Assembly: GCA_049325095.1 (NCBI GenBank)
Contig: JBMOPO010000035.1
Coordinates: forward strand, 1-64,000
Reading direction: 5' to 3'
DNA length: 64,000 nucleotides
DNA from: JAGPUQ01 sp049325095
GTDB taxonomy: Bacteria; Pseudomonadota; Gammaproteobacteria; Pseudomonadales; Porticoccaceae
Part shown: in pieces, positions 41,423-48,811 of the stretch
Position numbering within the stretch: position 1 is the first letter of the stretch
How the letters are laid out: the number at the start of each line of letters is the position of its first letter
Position numbers and translations under genes: made by a program
Notes under the pieces: model-generated
What the model was told of the DNA's origin: nothing
Databases searched by the model: none
Seen by the model: the letters and a program-made list of their open reading frames with translations, nothing else

Positions 41423-41581
41423 CGGGCGGTCGCGGACCCACGACCGCGGCCGGCGGGCGACCACGCACTGGCGGAGCGCACTGGTCGAATCGCTAAACCC
41501 ATTGGTAAATGCCTTGACCTTTGCATGCCCGGGCCGGGTCCATCCGCTACACTGCGGGACGAAACGGCCGCGGGAAAAACG

Positions 41582-42199
41582 ATGACCAAGGTTCGCTGGG
41601 GAAAAACCATCCAGAGCAAAGACGAGCAGTACGAACTAAAAAGGGCCGCCATTCTGCGCACCGCAGGCCGGCTGTTCAATCAGAAGGGCTTTCGGGAAAC
41701 CTCGCTCAACGATCTCGCCGACGAGTTGCGGGTCACCAAACCCACGCTGTATTACTACGTGGAGAACAAGGAAGACATCCTCTTCCAGTGCCTGCACACC
41801 GCCATCACGGAACTGCTCGACCGAACCGACGCCATCCTGGCCTCGCCGCGCAGCGGCATCGAGAAGCTGGCGGAATTCATCCATCTGTTCATCTCGGTGT
41901 TCGACGACGAGTTCGGCCGCTGCCTGGCCCGCCCGGGCCCGGAACCCCTGTCCGCCAAGTACCTCGCCGAAATCGAGCCGCTGTACATCCGCCTCGACAC
42001 CGCCATGCGGCAGATGATCGAGGACGGCATCGCCGACGGCTCGATGCGCCGCTGCAACGTCAAGATCACCGCCTTCACACTGTTTGGCGCCATCAACTGG
42101 ATGACCCAGTGGTATCACCCGGAGGGCGAGATGACCACCCGCCAGGTGGCGGACGAGATGGCCGCCCTGTTCTGTCACGGGCTGGCGGCGGGCGCCTGA
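41582..42199 (+). CDS. TetR/AcrR-family transcriptional regulator
   Basis: 205 aa. N-terminal helix-turn-helix: RAAILRTAGRLFNQKGFRETSLNDLADELRVTKPTLYYYVENKEDIL. The C-terminal domain (TLFGAINWMTQWYHPEGEMTTRQVADEM) is of the TetR_C type found in regulators of fatty-acid and steroid degradation. It is likely a repressor released by an acyl-CoA or hydrophobic ligand. The ATG at 41582 lies after a weak GGGA site. The sequence ACCCATTGGTAAATG just upstream recurs in altered form before monooxygenase 2, a possible operator. Confidence 0.88.
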   Translation: MTKVRWGKTIQSKDEQYELKRAAILRTAGRLFNQKGFRETSLNDLADELRVTKPTLYYYVENKEDILFQCLHTAITELLDRTDAILASPRSGIEKLAEFIHLFISVFDDEFGRCLARPGPEPLSAKYLAEIEPLYIRLDTAMRQMIEDGIADGSMRRCNVKITAFTLFGAINWMTQWYHPEGEMTTRQVADEMAALFCHGLAAGA

Positions 42200-42212
42200 C
42201 CCGGCCGCGCCG

Positions 42213-42536
42213 TCAGGCTTTCAGATAGACGGCCGCGATCCGCTCCATGGCCGCAGCCAACTCGAAGTCCAGGCTGGTGATGCCCTTGGCGCGGTGGGTG
42301 AGCAGGTCGATCTCCACCACATTCCAGACATTGGTCCATTTGGGGTGGTGGCTCATGGCCTCGCAGACCAGTGCCACCTGGGCCATGAAGCCAAACGCCG
42401 GGCCGAAATCGCCGAACTTGTAGCGCCGGTGCAGCTTGCCGTCGACAATGGTCCAGGGTTCCAGGGCAGTCTGGTTCAACGCCCGCAGACTGGCCTCCAG
42501 TTGCTCGCTGTCGAGCAGTGCCACGTTCTTCGCCAT
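42213..42536 (-). CDS. phhB: Pterin-4a-carbinolamine dehydratase
   Basis: 107 aa. The signature MSHHPKWTNVWNVVEIDLLTH followed by KGITSLDFELAAAM is unmistakable for PCD/DCoH proteins; the active-site histidines are present. It dehydrates 4a-hydroxytetrahydropterin during pterin-cofactor recycling. No phenylalanine hydroxylase gene is beside it. GGAGGT precedes the ATG. It converges with the tetR gene 13 bp away. Confidence 0.94.
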   Translation of the reverse strand: MAKNVALLDSEQLEASLRALNQTALEPWTIVDGKLHRRYKFGDFGPAFGFMAQVALVCEAMSHHPKWTNVWNVVEIDLLTHRAKGITSLDFELAAAMERIAAVYLKA

Positions 42537-42633
42537 CTCTTGACCTCCATCCTCCGTCGCCAGCCGGGGACGCCAGCGCCCCGCGGCATCGAAAACCTCG
42601 AATATCTGCCGCCGGCAGCCCGAGCGGCCAGTC

Positions 42634-43560
42634 CTATGCCCCGCCCCCGCCGCCGTGCTCGAGCACCTTGCGCATGCCCTCGACGGCGAGCGGGGCTCCC
42701 GCGTAGGCGAATACGGTCAGCATGATCTCCTCGAGCTCGGTCCTGGTCACGCCGTGGCGCAACGCCGCCGGCACATGGATATCCAGTTCATCGGCCCGAC
42801 CCAGCGCGGCCAGCACCGAGACCACCAGCAGGCTGCGATCGCGGCGCGACAGCTCCGGCCGCGCCCAGATCTCCCCGAACGCGAAATCGACCCCGGCCCC
42901 GGCCAGCGGCCCGAGCTTGCCGGCGATGCCCTCGAGCAGCGCGCCGGCGTCGGCCGACTCCTGCCCGGACAGCCTTTTCATCACCTCGATCGAACGCTCG
43001 CGGCGCTCTGCGCCGGTCAGGCGCGCAGCCGGCGCAAGCCCCTCGGCGGGCGGCGGGTGACCCAGTTCCGCGAGCAGCCGGTTGGTCGCGGCCATGGCGT
43101 CCAGTGCGCGGGGAAACCCCGCATACCCGCTCAGGTGGACGAAGATTTCGCGGATCTCCGCCGGCGTCAGCCCGTTGTGGATGCCGGCCGGCACATAGTA
43201 GGCGAGCTGGTTGGTCTGGTGGATTGCGCCGAGGATCGCCAGCACCACCAGGTTGCGATCCCGGCGGCCGAGCTGCTCGCGACTCCAGATTTCACCCATC
43301 ACGAAGTCGATGGCGAAGGAGCCCAAGGCGCCGTTCTCGCGCTCCAGGCGCGCCGCCAGTTCGGCGGCCTGCTCCGGGCTTTCGGCACCGATGATCGCCT
43401 GCAATACGCTCAGGCCCCGCGCGCGCCGCGCCGACTGGTCGCTGGCCTCCAGTCCGGCTGCTGCCGGCTGCCCGGCCGCCAGGGCGCCCAGCACCCCGAC
43501 CACGAGCCATCCCCGCCAACCCCTTGCCCCTCTGCCGGCGGCTGCCGATGTGTTTTTCAT
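42634..43560 (-). CDS. Exported tandem carboxymuconolactone-decarboxylase-like protein
   Basis: 308 aa. Signal peptide (RGWRGWLVVGVLGALAAGQPAAAG, cleavage after AAA). Two CMD domains of ~110 residues: the first around VMGEIWSREQLGRRDRNLVVLAILGAI / GLTPAEIREIFVHLSGYAGFPRALDA, the second around AFGEIWARPELSRRDRSLLVVSVLAAL / GVTRTELEEIMLTVFAYAGAPLAVEG. The CxxC pair of AhpD-like members is absent, so it is not a peroxidase; the gamma-CMD type is a better fit. Export of such a protein is unusual. The final EHGGGGGA tail is low-complexity. Confidence 0.82.
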   Translation of the reverse strand: MKNTSAAAGRGARGWRGWLVVGVLGALAAGQPAAAGLEASDQSARRARGLSVLQAIIGAESPEQAAELAARLERENGALGSFAIDFVMGEIWSREQLGRRDRNLVVLAILGAIHQTNQLAYYVPAGIHNGLTPAEIREIFVHLSGYAGFPRALDAMAATNRLLAELGHPPPAEGLAPAARLTGAERRERSIEVMKRLSGQESADAGALLEGIAGKLGPLAGAGVDFAFGEIWARPELSRRDRSLLVVSVLAALGRADELDIHVPAALRHGVTRTELEEIMLTVFAYAGAPLAVEGMRKVLEHGGGGGA

Positions 43561-43609
43561 TTTTCGTTCTCCTCAGCGAATGCTGCGCGGAACCGACCGG
43601 GTGGCCGCT

Positions 43610-44392
43610 TCAATCCCAGACCAAACCCCCGTCGACGTTCCAGGACTGGCCGGTGACGTTGCGCGCCTCCTCGGAGGCGAGAAACACCGCCAGCGCGGCG
43701 ATGTCCTCCGGCTCGTTGGAGCGCCCCACCGGGATGCTGGCATCCATGGCTTCGATGATTTCGCTCTCCAGCCGGCCGCTCGCCTCGGCGCGTTCGCGCA
43801 CCACCTGATAGTAGAGATCGGTGCGGGTGACGCCCGGGCAGATGGCATTGACATTGATCCCGTGGCGGCCCAGCGCGTGGGCGGCGATCCGGGTCATGGC
43901 GATCACCGCACCCTTGGAGCCGGCATAGGCGATGTTGGAGGTGGCCGGATAACCCTTGCCGGCAATGGACGCGATGTTGAGGATGCGCCCGCCGCCGGCC
44001 TGGCGCATGAGCTCGGCGGCCGCCTGCATGCAGAAAAAGAGTCCGCGGGCGTTGACCCTGTGGATCAGGTCCCAGTCCTCGGGCCGCACCGAAAAGAAAT
44101 CGATGGCGCGGGTGACCGCCGCGTTGTTGACCAGGATATCCACCGAGTCGTGGCACCGGGCGATATCGCGCAGCAGGGGCGCGATGGTCTCGACCTCGCC
44201 GAGGTCGGCGATGCGCGCCTCGGCCTCGCCCCCGGCGTCCCGGATTGCAGCAACCAGGCCCTCGACCGCCGGCTCGTCGATGTCCACCGCGATCAGGGTC
44301 GCCCCCTCGGCCGCGTAGCGCTCGGCGATGGCCCGGCCGATGCCCCGCGCCGCGCCCGTGACCACTGCGACCTGTCCCCACAACTGCGCCAT
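43610..44392 (-). CDS. Short-chain dehydrogenase/reductase 1
   Basis: 260 aa. Classical SDR: VVTGAARGIGRAIAERYA (nucleotide site), NNAA at ~90, catalytic Ser in NIASIAGKGYPATSN, Tyr/Lys in AYAGSKGAV, and the C-terminal GQSWNVDGGLVWD. Asp in VAVDID suggests NAD(H) preference. It oxidises or reduces a secondary alcohol or ketone; pairing with a Baeyer-Villiger enzyme in alcohol-to-ketone-to-ester routes is common. GGAGGGGAG precedes the ATG at 44392. Divergent from SDR 2. Confidence 0.9.
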   Translation of the reverse strand: MAQLWGQVAVVTGAARGIGRAIAERYAAEGATLIAVDIDEPAVEGLVAAIRDAGGEAEARIADLGEVETIAPLLRDIARCHDSVDILVNNAAVTRAIDFFSVRPEDWDLIHRVNARGLFFCMQAAAELMRQAGGGRILNIASIAGKGYPATSNIAYAGSKGAVIAMTRIAAHALGRHGINVNAICPGVTRTDLYYQVVRERAEASGRLESEIIEAMDASIPVGRSNEPEDIAALAVFLASEEARNVTGQSWNVDGGLVWD

Positions 44393-44539
44393 GCTCCCCT
44401 CCGCCGGTGCGCCCCGCCCACGGGTCCGGCTATCATGGTGGCAAGCGGCAGGCGAGTCAAAACGGCCAGTCCGGCGCGTCGCGTTCCGCGGCGCCGGCGA
44501 CGCCTGCACCAGGCCTACCCACTACCGAGGAGTTCACCC

Positions 44540-45289
44540 ATGAATCGCGGATATGCCCTGGTTACCGGGGCCATCGGCGGTCTCGGCACCGCCATCACCA
44601 AGCGCCTGATCGCCGCGGGGATTCCGGTGATCGGTACCGATCGCCGCGCGGCGGACCTGGAAGACTGGCAGTGCACGGCGCTCGACGACCGGGAGCGCAA
44701 CCAGTTCAGCTTCATCCCGCTCGACGTCACCAAGGAAGAGCACGTCAACGAACTCGCCGCGCAACTGGCCGCCGAGGGCAGAGACGTCGCCTATCTGATC
44801 AACAACGCGGGCATCCAGGGCAACGACAAGCCCTGGCTGCTCGACAGCAAGAGCTGGCACCGGGTGATCGCGGTCAATCTGCACGGCACCTTCTACCTGT
44901 CGCGGGCGTTTTCCAAAGGCATGGTCGAGCGTGGTTTCGGCCGCATCGTCAACTTCGCATCCATGTACGCCTACCACCCCGGCGAGGGGCAATCCCCCTA
45001 CGCGGCGGCCAAGGCCGGCATCACCGGCTACACCCGCTCGCTCGCCCTCGACCTCGCCCCATACGGCATCACCGTGAACACCATCGCGCCCGGCATGATC
45101 TGGCACGAACGGCTGCGCGGCGTACTGCCCGACCAGGTGTTCGATGACATGCTCGCCCGGATACCGGCGCGCCGCCCCGGCCGCCCCGACGAGATCGCGG
45201 GTGCCGTGGCGTTCTTCTGCGCGGAGGAGTCGTCCTACGTCACCGGCCAGACCCTGCACGTCAACGGCGGGCTGTATCTGCCCGGGTGA
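44540..45289 (+). CDS. Short-chain dehydrogenase/reductase 2 (FabG-like)
   Basis: 249 aa. LVTGAIGGLGTAITKRL, NNAGIQ, catalytic Ser in FASMYAYHPGEGQSPYAAAKAG with Tyr and Lys in YAAAK, and GQTLHVNGGLYLPG at the end. The N-terminal Gly-motif reads GAIGGLG. GAGGAG precedes the ATG. Substrate unknown; likely an oxidoreductase of the same catabolic region as SDR 1 and the monooxygenases. Confidence 0.9.
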   Translation: MNRGYALVTGAIGGLGTAITKRLIAAGIPVIGTDRRAADLEDWQCTALDDRERNQFSFIPLDVTKEEHVNELAAQLAAEGRDVAYLINNAGIQGNDKPWLLDSKSWHRVIAVNLHGTFYLSRAFSKGMVERGFGRIVNFASMYAYHPGEGQSPYAAAKAGITGYTRSLALDLAPYGITVNTIAPGMIWHERLRGVLPDQVFDDMLARIPARRPGRPDEIAGAVAFFCAEESSYVTGQTLHVNGGLYLPG

Positions 45290-45384
45290 CGGAGCGCGCC
45301 CGGCGCCGGCGCTGCCCGGTGCCGCACCGGCCGGCGGGTTTTCGCCGCCCCGTCGACGGCCCGGCCGGGCAGCCGGTCGGGCCG

Positions 45385-46869
45385 CTAAATGACCAGCAGC
45401 TCCATGAACTCGTGCACGGGCGTCCGCAGCAGCCGCTGCGGCTCGGCACACAGTGCCAAGATGCGCTCGCAGCGGGCCGCCGGAAAGCGGCTCGCCAGAT
45501 TGCGCTCGAACTTGCGCCGCAGCGCGGGGATGCCCTCGGCGCGCCGCCGGCGGTGGCCGAGGGGATAGGCGATCTCGACCTTTTCGGTCGAGGAGCCGTC
45601 GCGGAAGAACACCTGCACAGCGTTGGCAATGGCGCGCTTGTCCGGGTCCAGGTAGTCGGCGCTGTAGCGCGGATCCTCGACCACCTCCATGCGCTCCCGC
45701 AGCGCGTCGATCTCCGGATGCGCGGCATGGAAGTCGTCCTCGTAATGCGCCGCGGTCAGTTCGCCGAACAGCAGGGGAACCGCGGTCATGTACTGGAGGC
45801 AGTGATCGCGATCGGCCGGGTTGGCGAGCGGCCCGGTCTTGGAGATGATGCGGATCGCCGATTCCTGGGTCGCGATGACGACGCGTTCGATCTCCCCGAT
45901 CCGATCGCGCACCCGGGGATGCAGCAGGACGGCGCATTCGGCGGCGGTCTGGGCGTGGAACTCGGCGGGAAAGGACACCTTGAACAGGATGTTTTCCATC
46001 ACGTAGGAAGCGAAGGGCCGCGCCAGCCGCAGGCGGCGCTCGGCTTCGGGCTTGAGCCGCTGATCGGCCACCGTCCTGCTGAAACAGACGTCATGAAACC
46101 CCCACTGGGGGGCGCTGAGCGCGCCGGGAATGCCCATCTCCCCGCGCAGGGCGATATCGGCCAGGCGGACACCGCGCGCGCTGGCATCGCCGGCCGCCCA
46201 GGACTTGCGCGAGCCGGTGTTGGGCGCGTGGCGGTAGGTGCGCAGCGCCGAGCCGTCCACCCAGGCGTGGGAGACGGCCGCCAGCAACTGCTCGCGGCTC
46301 GCCCCCATCAATGCCGCGGCCACCGCGGTGGACGCCACCCGCACCAGCAGCACATGGTCGAGCCCGACCCGGTTGAAGCTGTTGTCGAGCGCGATCACGC
46401 CCTGGATCTCGTGGGCCTTGATCATCATCTCCAGCACTAGGGCCATGGTCAGGGGGGGCCTGCCGGCGGCGACATTGCGCTGGGAAAGGTGATCGGCCAC
46501 CGCCAGGATGGCACCCAGGTTGTCGGACGGATGGCCCCATTCGGCGGCCAGCCAGGTGTCGTTGTAATCGAGCCAGCGGATACAGCAGCCGATGTCCCAG
46601 GCGGCCTTCACCGGGTCCAGGCAGAAAGAGGTGCCGGGCACTCGGGAGCCCCAGGGCACCTGGGTTCCCGGGACCAGGGGCCCCAGATGTTTCGCACACT
46701 CGGGGAAGCCCAACGCCAGCAGGGCGCAGCCCAGCGAATCCAGCAGACAGAGGCGGGCGGTATCCCAGGCCTCGGCGGAATCGATCCGGCCCTCGCGGAC
46801 GTAGTCGGCGATGGCCTGGATCTCGGGGTCATAGTCCGGGCGCAGATTGACATCGGCGGCAGTGATCAT
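45385..46869 (-). CDS. prpD: 2-Methylcitrate dehydratase, MmgE/PrpD family
   Basis: 494 aa. PrpD signatures: DSLGCALLALGFPECAKHLGP, WLDYNDTWLAAEWGHPSDNLGAILAVAD, SHAWVDGSALRTYRHAPNTGSRKSWAAGDA, and DDFHAAHPEIDALRERMEV. It dehydrates 2-methylcitrate. GGAGGT precedes the ATG at 46869. It is the last gene of the prp operon, separated from prpF by 212 bp that hold repeat copy 3. Since acnD and prpF are also present, this organism has both dehydratase routes. Confidence 0.92.
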   Translation of the reverse strand: MITAADVNLRPDYDPEIQAIADYVREGRIDSAEAWDTARLCLLDSLGCALLALGFPECAKHLGPLVPGTQVPWGSRVPGTSFCLDPVKAAWDIGCCIRWLDYNDTWLAAEWGHPSDNLGAILAVADHLSQRNVAAGRPPLTMALVLEMMIKAHEIQGVIALDNSFNRVGLDHVLLVRVASTAVAAALMGASREQLLAAVSHAWVDGSALRTYRHAPNTGSRKSWAAGDASARGVRLADIALRGEMGIPGALSAPQWGFHDVCFSRTVADQRLKPEAERRLRLARPFASYVMENILFKVSFPAEFHAQTAAECAVLLHPRVRDRIGEIERVVIATQESAIRIISKTGPLANPADRDHCLQYMTAVPLLFGELTAAHYEDDFHAAHPEIDALRERMEVVEDPRYSADYLDPDKRAIANAVQVFFRDGSSTEKVEIAYPLGHRRRRAEGIPALRRKFERNLASRFPAARCERILALCAEPQRLLRTPVHEFMELLVI

Positions 46870-46927
46870 GGGCACCTCCGGCCGGGAAACGTGGCGACGG
46901 ATCCGGCCGGGCCGGCGCCGGGATCGC

Positions 46928-47085
46928 CTCAGAGTTTGTGAAGCAATGCACGTCCAGTGCATTGCTTCTGTCGCAAGTCCGGTGCACGCCCGGACTTGCT
47001 CGCGCGGATCGAGCACTGGCGCGCTCGATCCGCGACCGGCCATCCCTGGCCGGGCTGAGCGCTTGAAAAATTCACAAGCGCTCAG
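46928..47085 (-). repeat. Five-hairpin dispersed element, copy 3 (best preserved)
   Basis: Read from 47085 leftward it begins on the prpF stop codon. Hairpins on the plus strand: GAAGCAATGCAC/GTGCATTGCTTC (46940-46968), GCAAGTCCGG/CCGGACTTGC (46973-46999), variable stem CGCGGATCGAGC/GCTCGATCCGCG (47003-47034), CCGGCCA/TGGCCGG (47036-47053) and TGAGCGCTTG/CAAGCGCTCA (47056-47084). All stems are perfect. It lies inside the prp operon, between prpF and prpD. Confidence 0.92.
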
Positions 47086-48275
47086 AAGGCGTCCGCCGGC
47101 ACCCGTACCCAGCCTTCCATCAGGATTCTGGCGCTGCGGCTCATGATCGCCCTAGTCACCGTCCATTGGCCGTCGATCTGGCGGGCCTCGGCGCCAACCC
47201 GCAGGGTGCCCGAGGGGTGCCCGAAGCGCACCGCCTGGCGCTCGCCGCCGCCGGCGGCGAGGTTGACCAGGGTCCCGGGAATCGCGGCCGCGGTGCCGAT
47301 CGCCACCGCCGCGGTGCCCATCATGGCGTGGTGCAGCTTGCCCATCGACAGGGCGCGGACCAGCAGATCGATGTCGCCGGCGGCGATGGGCCTGCCGCTC
47401 GACGCCACATAGTCCCGGGGCGGGGCGACGAAGGCGACCTTGGGCGTGTGCTGGCGCATGGCGGCCTCCGCCGGATCCCGGATCAGCCCCATGCGCAGGG
47501 CACCGGCGACGCGGATCCGCTCGAAGCGGGCCAGGGCCTCGGCATCGCCATTGATGTCGCCCTGCAGTTCACAGCCGGTACAGCCGATGTCGGCGGCGTT
47601 GATGAACACCGTGGGGATGCCCGCGTTGATCAGCGTTGCCCGCAGGGTGCCGACGCCGGGCACCTCGAGGTCGTCGACCAGGTTGCCGGTGGGAAACATG
47701 GCGCCGCCGCCCTCGCCGTCGCCCTCATCGGCCGGATCGACGAACTCCAGCACGATCTCGGCGGCCGGAAAGGTCACGCCATCCAGTTCGAAATCGCCGG
47801 TCTCCTGGACCTGGCCCGCGGTGATGGGCACCCGCGCGATGATGGTCTTGCCGATATTGGCCTGCCAGATGCGGACGGTGCAGATCCCGTCCCGGGGAAT
47901 GCGCTCGGGAGCCACCAGACCGGCGTGGATGGCGAAGGCCCCGGCGGCGGTGGACAGATTGCCGCAGTTGCCGCTCCAGTCGACGAAGGCGGTGTCGATG
48001 GCCACCTGCCCATAGAGGTAGTCGACGTCGTGAGCGGGGCGCTCGCTGCGCGCCAGGATCACGCACTTGCTGGTGCTGGAGGTGGCGCCGCCCATGCCGT
48101 CGGTGTGCTTGCCGTAGGGATCCGGGCTGCCGATCACGCGCAGGAACAGCCGGTCCCGCGCCGGGCCCGGCTGCCGGCAGGATTCCGGCAGATCCTGGAG
48201 GCGGAAGAACACGCCCTTGCTGGTGCCGCCGCGCATATAGGTGGCGGGGATGCGGATCTGGGGCTTAGGGGTCAT
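47082..48275 (-). CDS. prpF: 2-Methylaconitate cis-trans isomerase
   Basis: 397 aa. PrpF hallmarks: IPATYMRGGTSKGVFF at the start, GSPDPYGKHTDGMGGATSSTSK, NCGNLSTAAGAFAIHAGLV, and PTVFINAADIGCTGCELQGDIN, a diaminopimelate-epimerase-like fold. It isomerises the product of AcnD so that aconitase can hydrate it. The start overlaps the preceding SRPBCC gene by 11 bp. Confidence 0.94.
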   Translation of the reverse strand: MTPKPQIRIPATYMRGGTSKGVFFRLQDLPESCRQPGPARDRLFLRVIGSPDPYGKHTDGMGGATSSTSKCVILARSERPAHDVDYLYGQVAIDTAFVDWSGNCGNLSTAAGAFAIHAGLVAPERIPRDGICTVRIWQANIGKTIIARVPITAGQVQETGDFELDGVTFPAAEIVLEFVDPADEGDGEGGGAMFPTGNLVDDLEVPGVGTLRATLINAGIPTVFINAADIGCTGCELQGDINGDAEALARFERIRVAGALRMGLIRDPAEAAMRQHTPKVAFVAPPRDYVASSGRPIAAGDIDLLVRALSMGKLHHAMMGTAAVAIGTAAAIPGTLVNLAAGGGERQAVRFGHPSGTLRVGAEARQIDGQWTVTRAIMSRSARILMEGWVRVPADAF

Positions 48276-48714
48276 CGGGAATTTCCGGTTCTACCAGGTT
48301 GGCCAACTGGCGCAGTGATTCCTGCCAGCCCAGGTAACAGGACTCGGCCGGGATCGCGTCGGGGATGCCCTCCTGAACGATCTGCAGGTCGGTACCGCAG
48401 GCCAGGGCCCGCAGGGCGATAGTGACCAGCATTTCGCCCGGCAGGCCGGGATCATCGAACCGGTCGGCATGTCGGATCAACTCGCCCGGCCGGAGTTCGA
48501 GGTATTGGACGCTGAAGGAATGGCGGCTGCCGGTGCCGAAGTTGGTGAACGACATCCGGTAGCCACCGCCCACCCGGGCATCGAAAGCCTGCATGGTTCC
48601 CACGAAACCGTGCGGCGGCAACCATTTGCACAGGGCGGCGGGATCGACAAAGGCCTGGTACACGCGCGCCGGTGGCGCCCTGAGAACTCGGTGCAAGCGG
48701 ATGGTTCCCGGCAT
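48265..48714 (-). CDS. SRPBCC/AHSA1-family protein inside the prp operon
   Basis: 149 aa. HRVLRAPPARVYQAFVDPAALCKWLPPHGFVG, GGYRMSFTNFGTGSRHSF, and LGWQESLRQLANLVE at the end are the START-like AHSA1 fold. Such proteins bind small hydrophobic ligands or act in stress responses. It overlaps prpF by 11 bp and follows acnD by 97 bp, so it is probably co-transcribed. A gene of this family is not a standard part of the methylcitrate cycle; whether it has a role there is unknown. Confidence 0.86.
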   Translation of the reverse strand: MPGTIRLHRVLRAPPARVYQAFVDPAALCKWLPPHGFVGTMQAFDARVGGGYRMSFTNFGTGSRHSFSVQYLELRPGELIRHADRFDDPGLPGEMLVTIALRALACGTDLQIVQEGIPDAIPAESCYLGWQESLRQLANLVEPEIPDDP

Positions 48715-48811
48715 GGCTCGATCTCCCGGTCACTGGATCAATGGCCGGCGGATGCGCCGGCGCTCCCCGCCAGACGAATGCACCTGCGCGAACTCTTACC
48801 CGTTCGGCCTG

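Noticed and set aside
38216..41464. Very long minus-strand frame (1082 codons) extending from the AidB-like gene across pabB
   Set aside because: Only the part from 39886 down shows acyl-CoA dehydrogenase motifs; the rest is antisense to the well-supported pabB.
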